Source: Odiellus spinosus (lineage: Eukaryota > Arthropoda > Arachnida > Opiliones > Phalangiidae). From it: 64,000 nt of DNA. This document shows positions 21,901 to 32,896 of the stretch, in pieces; position 1 is the stretch's first letter; each line of letters opens with the position of its first letter. The stretch covers positions 6,314,001-6,378,000 of the forward strand of contig OY987233.1 of assembly GCA_963920705.1 (NCBI GenBank), read 5' to 3'. The notes under the pieces are model-generated. The model worked only from the letters and a program-made list of their open reading frames with translations, was not told the DNA's origin and searched no databases. Both the position numbers and the translations under genes were made by a program.

Positions 21901-22320
21901 AAAGGGAAAATGCAACCTAACAACAAGTAATTTTTTTTTTATCGATTCCTTATCGTTTAACAGTAACAAAAATTTACAAACAAATATTAAACTAGAAATA
22001 TATTTAAAACTTACATGGAAAATAGGCTTAGTGGGATTCATGGAGATTCTGATTTCCTCACGTATAAGGTCTCGTGACCAATCAAACGCGATTGTAAGTC
22101 TCGTGAACGACGGGTCTTCGCTCATTGGTCGCTGACCCTTCAATGGGAAGAAATTCAGGATTTAGATTAATCCAGCTAAGCCTATTTTCCGGGTAAGTTT
22201 TAAATTTATTTCTAAGTTTAATATTTGTTTTGTAAACTTTTTATTGGTGGATTAGGCCTATTTAAACGATAAGGAATCGATAAGAAAATCACTTGTTGTT
22301 AGGTTCCATTCTCCCTTTAA
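21901..22320. mobile_element. Family D foldback, copy 3
   Basis: AAAGGGAAAATGCAACC at the left to CCATTCTCCCTTTAA at the right, with inverted arms throughout. The interval 21560-21900 between copies 2 and 3 shows no gene. Confidence 0.8.
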
Positions 22321-22464
22321 CGGCGAGTGAAGTAGTAATATATCATAAGCTCTGTTCATGGTCCACGTCACGAATGGTCATGTTAAATAAACATAAAACT
22401 CGTAAAGACTATAATTATGGATGTGGCACGAATGAGCAAACATGATTCAGTATTCTCATATGTG

Positions 22465-22502
<38 letters not shown>
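22465..22502. repeat. Poly-A tract, 38 bp
   Basis: An uninterrupted run of about 38 A residues with no recognisable retroposon body attached upstream. Confidence 0.9.
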
Positions 22503-22503
<1 letters not shown>

Positions 22504-22683
22504 ATTTTATGGGAAATAATATTGCCCCAAAAATAAACCTTATATATAGATTCAATCACTCGTATTTAATAATAAAAGCTGGAACAGTTCTTAGTTTGTG
22601 GATTCCGCGCGGCAAATTTCCAAAAAACATTCGTTAGAAATAGTAAGATTTTTACAATTTTTATATTAAATTTATTAAGCATC

Positions 22684-23252
22684 TAGAGCTCGGAATTCGT
22701 ATAACTTTTGTTAATTGAATAAGACCATCGTGATTGTCAATCAAATATTATCCGTTCTCGAAAAACATATCCATTTATTATTCGAGTTAACGAATATCCG
22801 AATGTAAGGCAAACTTTTTATTCGTACTCATTGTTGTAGGAAATTGATACGTTATACGAGTTATTCATTCGCCGATAAGAAACATTTGAAACTCGAGTTT
22901 CTTCCCCGATTTTAACCCAGATTGAAATCTCGAAGCTAGAATGTAGTAATTTAGTCGCTGTTCCTTTCAATTTAAATTAAAATATAATTATTATATTTCA
23001 TTCTATACACGGATTTGGAGAAACGTCGTATTTTTATCTTCGCGTTATCCGTTTGAATAAACGCGTAATTTTGTTTATTAATCGAGCTTAAAATTTTATC
23101 TCCGGATAATTTGTATCCATTTTATACGCGTCTGTTTATATAATTTGTGGTTTTATATATACACAAACAATTTATCCGAGATTAAAATATCATAAAAAAG
23201 GCTAATTATCAATGGATATCCTAAGTTATTCATTATCCGATTCCGAGCTCTA
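22684..23252. mobile_element. hAT-type MITE, copy T3
   Basis: TAGAGCTCGGAATTCG at the left and GATTCCGAGCTCTA at the right. The interior is diverged from T1, T2 and T4 but resembles the fragment at 52508-52740 (AACAGACGCGTATAA-type words, inverted). The flanks do not match, so the target duplication has decayed or the locus rearranged. Confidence 0.8.
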
Positions 23253-23466
23253 TTGCCATATTAAAATTATTTGAATAATAATACGTCACACGGTGTAAGG
23301 TGGTTTGAAAACGAACGTGTGTGATCAAAAGGCTCATCAATTAACTGTGTCATTAATTATAAATGTTTAAAGGGAGAATGAAGAGGAAGATTAAATGTTT
23401 CAACTCTACAAAAAATCGAAAAGAGAAAATCCGACTTTTCAAAAGACGTACCCGTGTACCTTTGGC

Positions 23467-23735
23467 TTAAAGGGAAACTTGGAGCTAAAAATGGATTAGC
23501 TTTTGAATATATTTTCGGAATCACAATGCCAAAAAAAATTATTCGTGAATTTAGATTAATTTCTGAAGTTTTGTTAAGTTTGAATAAAAGTAAATATAAA
23601 TTCGACCCAATCATATTATTTCAGCTTGTATAAAGTCCTAACATTAGAAGAATAGGCCGGCGTTTGATGTCAAAATTCTTGGGCATGAAACGCCGGCCAA
23701 TTCTTTTAATGTTAGGAAATTACGATAATGCATTG
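23467..23735. mobile_element. Family E foldback, copy 3
   Basis: TTAAAGGGAAACTTGGAGC, then the GAATAGGCCGGCGTTTGATG centre, to GCCGGCCAATTCTTTTAATG. The right arm is cut short after the centre. Confidence 0.7.
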
Positions 23736-23763
23736 TTACAAAACACAGTCACAGGGTAGCTGG

Positions 23764-24068
23764 TTACGAAAAAGGGGAACCTAAATTAATTTCTAAGTAA
23801 TAAGTTGGGTTTTTTTTTCCCGTTCTATTAATTTAAATCATTTTTTTTTTTGCAACGTTATAAAACTCTAGCGTTTTCAACGATTTAAGCTGAGTCTAAA
23901 TGAGCGCGCTTTCATATAAGACCGAGTTATTATTACATCTCCATGCAAATTCAAAGCATTAACGAATTATAAAATATTATATTGCTTGAAGAAATCGTCA
24001 ACGATGAGAGCAAAATATATTACGGTAAGAAAACACTATGGATTTTGATCAGTTATTGATAAGTTAAG
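23764..24068 (+). pseudogene. Relic of an IR-1-like 5' end (promoter, exon 1, intron 1)
   Basis: Aligns with 2950-3274 plus 3831-3854: shared TTACGAAAAAGG, CATGCAAATTCAAAG, TTAACGAATTATAAAATATT and ATTACGGTAAGAAAACACTA. It includes an ATG exon MRAKYIT (24004-24024; IR-1 has MRATYIT) followed by the same GTAAGA donor and a 44-nt intron ending in TTAAG at 24068. The expected exon 2 is absent; a family E element starts at once. It therefore looks like a truncated duplicate. Its intron lacks the hAT MITE seen in IR-1 and shows the empty site. Confidence 0.75.
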
Positions 24069-24070
24069 AT

Positions 24071-24352
24071 AAAAATCGAATAGGCTGGCGTTTGATGCCT
24101 AATACCTTGGTGATCAATCGCTGGACTATTCTTTTAATGATAGGACGTTACAAGCGCTGTTAAAGGCTGAAATAATATGATAGGCCCGATTTTATAATTA
24201 CTTTTTTTCGAAATTTTACCAAACTTCAGAAATTAATTTAAACACCAAAAACGTGTCTAAAGATTGATGGAAAATTCTCGAATACGTTTTTCGGCATGGT
24301 GATTACGAAAATAAATTCAAAAGCTGTTCCATTTTTACCTCAAAGTTTCTCT
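24071..24352. mobile_element. Family E foldback, copy 4
   Basis: From AAAATCGAATAGGCTGGCG through CAAGCGCTGTTAAAGGCTG to TTTTTACCTCAAAGTTTC; only the centre and right arm are present. 24353-25086 downstream has no recognised exon; a short direct repeat (TCTCGAAGCGCGAGGGGAGG) occurs twice near 24690-24750. Confidence 0.7.
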
Positions 24353-25086
24353 ATAAATAAATCCCCGCGACACGCGCTGCGGCATTCACTCTTTGAATCA
24401 AACTAAATCCTGCTTGTTCTCGATTATTTCACGCGCATAATCGCGTGCGTATGCTACAACAGGGATATTTTATGAAGATACAGGGGAGTCTTTTGATTAG
24501 TCGGAGCATCTCCTTTTAATTGACGAATTCGAAATTTCCATACTCATAAACCGACTGATCCAGGTGCTACGGCCATTGGGGTACAAATATAATGATGAAT
24601 TATCACAATAGATGGCGCGTCTGCGCCTCACTATCTTTCGCTTTCGTACCTATTCACGTATTACATCCGTTGCTATGGGAAACGCGTCGAGTCTCGAAGC
24701 GCGAGGGGAGGGGTTACCGCCTAGAATCTCGAAGCGCGAGGGGAGGGTTTACCGTCTAGTTTGTCTCTCTCGTCATAGCTTAGCTAATCAGAATAGGATC
24801 AGAATGGGAACTACGATAGCGACGTCTCTTAACAGATCGGCGCGTAAAGAGTGTACCCCAATGGCGCGCTGCCCCTGTAAGTTCCTCTTCAATTTCGAAT
24901 TCGACCATTGAATGAGAGGATCTGATTTTCTGAAACATTTTCCGAATGCATTATTATGCGAACAATATTTTTAAAAGTAGAATCGATAAAAAATTGTTTA
25001 AAATAAAAATTATTTTAAATAAACATTTACGGATTGACTAGGATTCTTAATAACTTCAAATCAAAATACTGGACAAAGGATTAAGT

Positions 25087-28000
25087 ATGGAGATTAAAAA
25101 TGTATCTAGTGTTATGGGAAAAATCAGATTTACAGCGGTCCAGGTAAGTTCATCTCGCATTGCGAGTTATACAACTTTTAATATTGTTGCTTGTTTAAGT
25201 TGCCATTTTACGGTTTTTACGCCAATGTTGACCCGCTAGATGTTGAAGGGCATTGGGCTCATATCGCTAAAGCGGTCTTAGAGAAATTCAATTGGAAGTA
25301 AGATATGTCTTAAAGGGAGAATGCAACCTAACAACAAGAGATTTTTATGGATTCCTTATCGTTTAAATAGACCTAATCCATCAGTAAAATAATTTACAAT
25401 CAAATATTAAACTAGAAATAAATTTAAAAATTTACCTGGAAAATAGGCTTAACGCGATTGACGGAGATACTGAAATTATTGGGATTGATGGGTCAGAGGC
25501 CAATCGAATGTCATTGGAAGTCTCAACTAGATCTCGCCTTAACCACAGGCGTTTGCTCATTGGTAGCTGATCGTTCAATGCGAAGAAATTCAGGATCTTC
25601 ACGAATCCAGCTAAGCCTATTTTCCAGGTTAGGTTTTAAATTGATTTTTAGTTTAATTTTTGTTTTTGTTTTTTTAAAAATGATGAATAAGGCCTATTTA
25701 AACGATAAGGATCGATAAAAAAATCACTTTGTTAGGTTGCATTCTTCCTTTAAAAAGTCTTGTTATCAAACATTTTTTCACGTAGCTACGAAGGCCAACT
25801 GGTGGGGTCCTATAGTGAAGGAAATGGAACTGGAGTGCTTGGATATCTGACCAGAAATGTCAGTGTAGATTTATGATGTAGTAATCTATTTAAGGGTTTT
25901 CGATTCGTTGTTGTACTTAATCTTATTGATAATAAAATCATTCACGATATATATTTCAATACATATTTTGCAGGAGTCTGACGTGACATTGATGGCGATG
26001 GACCTAGACTATGACGAATTTCGGTACATCGACTACACCCCAGTTGTGTACGAAACGCAGTCTGTGATGATCACTTCGGTAGCTAGCGCTACTTTCAAGT
26101 CTTCGGACTTCGCTTTCGTCTCTACATATTCGTTTTGGGTAATGATGATGACCACAATAATATTAATAATAACAAACGTCTATCACTTTATTCCATAAAA
26201 GTAAACAACGCCCCTTATCTTAATACTACCAGCAAAGGTCCATCACTTAAAAATAGCCAAAAAAGTCATCACCTCTGCCTGTCTCGATTGATTTGGACTC
26301 TTCCTCGATATTTTGAGTCTGGAGAAAGGGACGGAATTTAAGCGGGCCGCGCTTGGTTATATTGCCTTCCCTGAAAACTCCGGAATTTCTCCAAAGAGAG
26401 GCGTTTCTTCCATTCACTATTTACACCATCTTCGGCCGTCAGAGTGTGTCGAATCAGAATCTGCCTGTACATTTACCCGGAACCTTTGCTGATGGTATTA
26501 AGCTACGGGGCGTTGTTTAGTGATAGATTTTTGATAATGCTATTACTTATAATATTTATTTATTAATGGTCAAGCATATCACGAAAAACGTTGCATTTTT
26601 CACTAGTGTGGGTTTTTTTAAGTCGAAAATAAGATTTTTGAAGAGAAATTGAGCATTTAAAATCACAGAAACTCAAATACAAATCAAAGCAGTAAATTAA
26701 CGCTTGATTTAGGCCCTTCTAATTTCCAAAATTACTCTACTTGAGAATGGTATAATAAATATTGATTCTCTCAATCAGGTGTGGATCGCTTGGGGAGTTT
26801 CTTTTACACTGTTCGTATTCTTTTGGAACTTTGCCGAAAACCTATTATCGAAATATTCCACTAGCAACCCGTCTTATAGAAAAAATAATGGCCTACTTCG
26901 AAACATTCTGGACACGTACCGAGTGTTGCTTAATCAAGGTAAAACGATTTGATATTGTTATGTCTTTCCATACGGGAGCGCTTGCAATGAGAGACAATGA
27001 AAATTTCTGGCTACATGGGCTGCCATGAAGTACAATTTTTCTTTTTTGTTATTCTAACTGCCCCGACATTATAAAGCAATAAATGGAGAATGCAGCCTAA
27101 CAACAAGTGATTTTTGATCGATTCCTTATCGTTTTAAAAAGGCCTAATCCACCAGTAACAAAAAATTAACAAACATATATTAAGCAAGAAATAAATAAAA
27201 AACAAATCTGGAATATAGGCTTAGCCGGAGTCATGGAGATTCCGAATTTCTTCGCATTGAAGGGTCATTGACCAATGAACAAAGGCTTAGCGAGATCTTA
27301 ATGTAGCTTCCAATAATATTCGATTGGTCGTTGACACATCAATGCAAAGAAATTCAGTGTATCTATGAATCCAGCTAAACCTATTTTGATGGTAAGTTTT
27401 AAAATTATTTCTAGTTTAATATTTTTTTTGTAAATTTTTGTTTACTGGTGAATTAGGCTTACTAAGACGATAAGAAATTGATAAAAAAAATAACTTGTTG
27501 TTAGGTTACATTCTCCCTTTAAAGGGAAAACTTGGAGTGTAACGTAAAATAGCGCCTCAACATCTAATTAAACTTTGTTCTGGGTCATTGCCTTTTTAGA
27601 CACCCTAACCATATCGCTTCGTTTAAACCGAATTAATTATGGCGGTTCATTCCATACAGGTATAAATTTAAGACAAATTCGATTCGAGAATTTGCGGCTG
27701 GCTCTGTGTAGTTGGATTTTGGGTTGCTTTGTACTCGAAGCTGGATTTACCGAGAGTCTTCTGTCCAAACTAACGTTACCACCCAAACCAATTTACATCG
27801 AGACGCTGGAAGACGTTTTGAAACATCCGACCATGCATCTACAATTACTAAATGATTCATCGACGGAAAAGAGTATCAAGGTATAAACAGTTTAGGCCTA
27901 ACTTTCATATATTTTCTTATTTGCTTCAATTATAAGGAAAATTTTAACTTAATTTGAGAGATAACTAGGTTTTCGTGATTGTGCCAAAGCCACAGCCTAC

Positions 28001-30505
28001 GCGATAAAGATAATTTATATGGGGTGTACCCAAATGTGAGTAGCCGTAAAAGACTTCAAATTACCCGAAACTAATCGGGTAGTAAAATTTGTGCTATCCC
28101 AATACCAGAAATTTTTTAACTGGTTGTGGGGTACTCGGGTCTTCTTCCAAAAATTTGGTGCTATCGGTATATGACTAGGAGATCGTAAAGAAAAGTTACG
28201 ACCATTATAAGATAGGGTTTATATTTGGGACTTAGGGTTGATTTCAATCAGTGGCGAGGTATCTTTATCGAGTGGCGAGGCATAATTTTGTTATCTTAAA
28301 ATAATCTAGGGAACGTGAACTTCTTAATGATGAAATCTGTTTATGATTAGGAGATCGTAGAGAAAAATTATGGTCATTTTAAGATAGGGTTAGTTTTCGG
28401 GCTTTTGCTCGATTTCTATTAGTGGCGAGGCATCTTTATCGAGATGCAAGGCATAATTGTATTATCTCAAAATAGTCTAGGGAATGTCCACTTTCTAATG
28501 GCGCAATTGGTTTATGAATAGGAGATCGTGGAGAAAAGTAACGGTCATTTTAAGATAGGGGTCATATTTGGTCAACTGCTTGATGCATTTCTATTAGAGT
28601 TCTTTTCGATCGGCTTATCTCAATTAGTAGAGTCAAGAAACCTATTCATCTTTCATAAATAAGTTCTTGGTATATATAAAATCCCTTGAGTTGTAATAAT
28701 ATCGAGAAAATCGTTCGTTTCAGAGTTCAGGTAACCAGGTAGCTCGTCAAATATGGCAACAAGTTTTACGGTTCGGTTCCATCGTGACTTTGGATGAATT
28801 TGACGCCGACTTATTGGCTGAGCAAATGCCTAAAGGAGAAATGATTATTTTAGAACAAGAAGAACAGTTTAGAGAAATATGGCCTCAACTCATTGATTGC
28901 AATTTTTTGAAAACTCTTCACCTTTCGGCACGAGTTGGCTTAAAAAGTTTAAAGGCTGTCCCAATTAGAAGACACATGGATTCCAGAAAAACCGAGTTGA
29001 TCAAACGAACGTAAGTAACAAGAGAAACATTATTTGGGTAAGACTACTTATCCTCGATTACCCGAAAGCATTCGTTTATTCGCCCCGATACCCGATACTG
29101 AAAAATTTGATTACCCTTACCCGCCATGAAAACCAAAAAACCAGTGCCGGCATATCACGTGGTTAATCCTATTTGAAGGAGAAGAAAAGCCAACGGAGTT
29201 GCTAGACAACATTAGCGAGGTTTCTCTATGTTCCCTGGGTTATGACGCAGTGTTGCCAATCTTCGAGAGTCGAAAATCCCCGACAGTTGTATACAAACTG
29301 CCAAAAAACTAGACCCATACACCTTATGAAAACTCCTTGAAAAAGTCCACTATTTTTTGGAGATCCCCAAAAATATGGATAAGATTTTCTCTGACGAGCT
29401 CTAGCTAAGTGAACTAAGCGAAGCATAGAGACATTACACTCTGAAGTTCCCTTAACTGTACATTGTCCTGCCAAGTCCTCCCAACTGCTGACAGGTTATG
29501 ATAGAAGTTGTCTCATTTTCCTTTACGTGCATGCTCGTTTTCGTAGCCCTCTTTCAAGCGCCAATATATGGCATCCTTCACGCAGACGATTTCATGCTCT
29601 TGCTCGACCACCAGCGAGAAATTATTTGAATAACATTACCACCTGTCTTTCTCAACACGTGTTAAATTTTCCTTAAGGCCTATCTTAGTTTGAACGTGCT
29701 GATAATAAAAGTGAGATTTACCTTCGTTTGACCTTTACGCATATTCAGAAAAAATAATAATAATAATAATAAAGTTCATTCTTCAACAAAAGAAACGAGA
29801 ATTGGTGTTCTTTAAGTTAACATAAAACAAGGTGGTCTAGCCACAGTATTAGCTAGACCCCTGACATTGTAAAAGAGGCTGAAAGGTACCTCTTTAGAGT
29901 TGGAACTAGCTAAAACTTGATTAAAAGGGTAAAAAAAGTGCCTAGTATGCCTTGCCAAAAAATTAATTTCTTCACGTGGAACTAAAACTGAGCTGGCGAC
30001 TTATCGTTAAAGGCTAGGATGGAATCGTGGCTAAATTCTTCAAGAGAACCGTCTAAGCTACAAAATTAGCCTTGTGCAAATTCTAAGCACCATCAAAAAG
30101 AGCGAAAAAAATTGATTTAAAGGGAAGTCCAAGAGCTCGCTGGACACTCAATAACTAGCCTTTTGTCTTTCCTTTTCGATTCTAGCCTATTTCAAATCAA
30201 AAGGGTTTCAAAAGTTTTTTTTCTAATTTATCTCTTGCAGGGTACAGGCTCTTGTTGAAGCGAATATCATATGGCATTCAATAGAGTTCGAAGGTTGGAA
30301 AAATAGCCAATGCTTCCTACAATATGACATTCCGTTGAAAAAATTGCGTTTGTCCGCTCTTAAAGTCGTCAGTTTCAGTTTATTATTGGGGTATTTGATC
30401 TCAGTTATCGTGCTCATCTTAGAATTCAAATATCATCCACGGATTAAATCGAAGTTAAAAACATCTAAGATTTCGTTAATGAGAATAGAAAGCTTTTTCC
30501 CGTGA
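25087..30505 (+). CDS. Divergent ionotropic receptor, IR-2
   Basis: Eight exons: 25087-25143, 25200-25297, 25786-25858, 25974-26138, 26779-26938, 27660-27880, 28724-29010, 30241-30505; all joins GT-AG and in phase, about 441 aa, stop TGA. S1 starts GKIRFTAVQLPFYGF and runs through GTGVLGYLTRNESDVTLMAM. TM1 is VWIAWGVSFTLFVFFW. The pore helix is LRNILDTYRVLLNQG and TM2 is LRLALCSWILGCFVLEAGF. The S2 lobe is in exons 6-8, and TM3 is FSLLLGYLISVIVLILEF with a short basic tail. It is predicted to be a membrane receptor or channel subunit of the IR type. The ligand-binding arginine of S1 is not at the aligned position (DLDYDEFRYIDY), and SYTANLAAFLT has decayed to GFTESLLSKLT, so glutamate binding is unlikely. 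Start: the first ATG after an in-frame TAA at 25051; an extra upstream exon cannot be excluded. Introns contain family D (two), A and tandem repeats. Confidence 0.87.
25310..25753. mobile_element. Family D foldback, copy 4, in IR-2 intron 2
   Basis: TTAAAGGGAGAATGCAACC to GCATTCTTCCTTTAA, full arms. Confidence 0.85.
26173..26533. mobile_element. Family A MITE copy 7, in IR-2 intron 4
   Basis: CAAACGTCTATCACTTTATT to AGTGATAGATTTTTG. Flanks ATAATAA and ATAATGC match at 5 of 7 positions. Confidence 0.85.
27080..27522. mobile_element. Family D foldback, copy 5, in IR-2 intron 5
   Basis: ATGGAGAATGCAGCC to TACATTCTCCCTTTAA. A family E terminal fragment (AAAGGGAAAACTTGGAG) follows directly at 27521-27538. 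Confidence 0.8.
28173..28601. repeat. About 170-bp tandem repeat, 2.5 units
   Basis: Units begin AGGAGATCGTAGAGAAAA and contain CATTTTAAGATAGGG, ATTAGTGGCGAGGCATC and AATAGTCTAGGGAA. Starts near 28173, 28345 and 28515; the last is half a unit. It lies in IR-2 intron 6. Confidence 0.8.
29752..29774. repeat. (ATA)n microsatellite in IR-2 intron 7
   Basis: About seven ATA units in the long last intron (29011-30240). The rest of that intron shows no exon in a compatible phase. Confidence 0.8.
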
Positions 30506-31569
30506 TAACAAACAACTTAATTATACAATAATTCAGAGTGAGGTACCACAACAAAAACGCAAAAACATTAAAGGAAAGGTGAAAATTAATTTGAAATTTT
30601 TTATCTGATTCCTTGCAATTAAATATATCCTGGTGAATTTTTTCATATTAAAAATATATATATATATTTCGATAAGAATTAATTATTTAAAACTTAGGCT
30701 TAGCTACGTGTTTGATTTTTTTTTTTCACTGTTGCTAAAGGAACCAATCAGAACTAAGAGCCAATTGAGGCACTATCAAATTAAGATCGTCGAACTTCTA
30801 GCGACATCTAGGTGAAAATATAAAGATCTTGGTTTGATTTAGAAAAGTTTAATAATTTTTCTCCAGTTGAAGATGCCTACAAACCAAATTTTCAATGAAA
30901 TCAAATTCAAAATTTAAACCAAGATGTCGCTAGGGGCTCTACGATTTTATTTTAGTAATACGTGGGATGGGGCCCTTGGTTCTTATTGGCTTCTTGGCAA
31001 GCGAAATTTCTTGGTAGAGAAATTCAAAATTTCAAATGCATGTTTAGGATATAAAACATATAATAATTTGCAATGTCCGTACGTCCGTAACTTTCCATTT
31101 TGTGGCAAGCTAACTATGCCGAGTTAATAATTTACAATGTTCTGGAAAATTCTGTAAATATACCGTGGTTTCTTCCACGGGTTTTTGATGTAACAATAAA
31201 AATAAACATTTCTTAGTATACCTAGCAATTATTAAAAGATCAATTGGTAACTCAATATCTGCCTTGGGAATCTTTTCAATTTTGGCTCTCGAAAGTTTTA
31301 AGATTAAAAAATAGGATATGGGTTTCACCTCCGAGAATCTCGTAGCTATAAAAGGACAAGCAATTTGATCCCCCCACAAAAATCTCGCCTGAAACAAAAG
31401 AAAACTAAAAATAAGAAAATTGATCTTTATCCGAGCCTTCTCTTATATACAATCACTCTGTAAGTCAAGGATGGCGGTCGGTATAACAAAAGGAAATTAA
31501 AGTAGACACGCAACCTCAATCGATTCGAGCCTTTTCAAATTGATCTCGCACCAACTCGCAAATTTAATA
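30506..31569. other. Intergenic, no gene recognised
   Basis: Contains an imperfect inverted pair (30800-30830 GACATCTAGGTGAAAATATA and 30905-30940), AT-rich tracts, and a minus-strand frame at 31110-31397 without a recognisable domain. Confidence 0.4.
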
Positions 31570-31983
31570 TTAAAGGAAGAATGCAACCTAACAACAAGTG
31601 ATTTTTGATCGATTCCTTATCGTTAAAATAAGCCTGATCCAACAATAAGTTTACAAAACAAATATTAAACTAGAAATAAATTTAAAACTTACCCAGGAAA
31701 TAGGCTTAGCGGGATTCATGGAGATCCATAAATTGCCTCCGTGTTAAGGTCTAGCGATCAATAAGTGAAGGTCCGTCGTTCACGCGAGATCTCCACGCGT
31801 TCGATTGGTCGCTAGACCTTATACGCGAGGAAATCAGGATCTCCATGAATTTTCCGGGTACGCTTTAAATTAATATCTAGTTTAATATTTGTTCGTAATT
31901 TTTTCCGCAAGTGGATTAGGCCTATTTAAACAATAAGCAATCGATGAAAAATCATTTATTGTTGGGTTGCATTCTCCCTTTAA
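31570..31983. mobile_element. Family D foldback, copy 6
   Basis: TTAAAGGAAGAATGCAACC to TGCATTCTCCCTTTAA with TTAA at both ends and inverted arms. Confidence 0.85.
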
Positions 31984-32402
31984 GCGGGATTTCGTATAGG
32001 TAAGGTGTTCATTTAAAACCGCACCCAATTTGGTTCTAAAAAATGTAGTATGTGTGGTCAAAAACCTAGTAGGGTTAAAATCAGGGAGCCCAGGCAAAAC
32101 TTCCAATTCATTAGAAAATATAGGATTATACAGGACACGAAAGTAAGGCAAATTTCAGATTAGGCCTATTTAAACAATAAGCAATCGATGAAAAATCATT
32201 TATTGTTAGGTTGCATTCTCCCTTTAAGCGGGATTTCGTATAGGTAAGGTGTTCATTTAAAACCGCACCCAATTTGGTTCTAAAAAAGAAAATGTATGTG
32301 TGGCCAAAATCTAGTAGGGTTAAAATCAGGGAGCCCAGGCGTAACTTCCAATTCCTTAGGAAATATAGGATTATACAGGACACGAAAGTAAGGCAAATTT
32401 CG
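31915..32402. repeat. 244-bp direct tandem duplication
   Basis: 31915-32158 and 32159-32402 are near-identical (ATTAGGCCTATTTAAACAAT ... AAAGTAAGGCAAATTTC). The unit combines the right end of family D copy 6 with about 175 bp of adjoining unique sequence, so the duplication followed the insertion. A T22 run lies downstream at 32661-32682; 32403-32896 is otherwise featureless. Confidence 0.9.
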
Positions 32403-32896
32403 GTAAAAGTGTATATTAAAGTTATACGGGAACTACTTCTTTGTAAACGTGGGCTCATGAGTTGAATTTCTTTAATAGGACATGATTGAAAATATAATAT
32501 TTTATAGGAATTATAGAACAACTCAGGGTTGCCTGATAAAACACGAAAAGCCTGTCTTTGACAGTTCAGTAAGGAGATATAGCATGATCGCTTTAGCGAC
32601 GAAAAACCAGATTTTGCGTAGCTAAAATAGCGAAATTGATACGATTGTGTTTCGGTAGAGTTTTTTTTTTTTTTTTTTTTTGACCAGTGGGAAAAAATAT
32701 AAAATCGACCGTTGGAAAGAAAAGGCTATCTTCTTTCTTATCAAATACGGTGGGGAAAGTATACGAAGAAAACAATTGAACTACTCTTTGTTTCAATTGT
32801 TCCATTTTATGGTCTTTCAAACGTCTAACTGATGATTATGGTTCGCTTATATCTGTACGAATGTACTAAAAATTCGCCACAGCTAACTTCACTTAA

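Noticed and set aside
22465..22502. Poly-A tract as the tail of a retroposed gene
   Set aside because: No coding or SINE-like body upstream and no flanking duplication seen.
24027..24036. Possible true empty-site insertion target for further elements near the relic exon
   Set aside because: Only the match to the IR-1 intron is supported; no additional element boundary is visible.
24612..24911. 99-aa + strand frame, Arg/Ser-rich
   Set aside because: Contains a local duplicate (CTCGAAGCGCGAGGGGAGG) and no domain or plausible splice continuation into IR-2.
32126..32521. 131-aa minus-strand frame with an internally repeated segment
   Set aside because: The repetition comes from the 244-bp tandem duplication; no protein signature.
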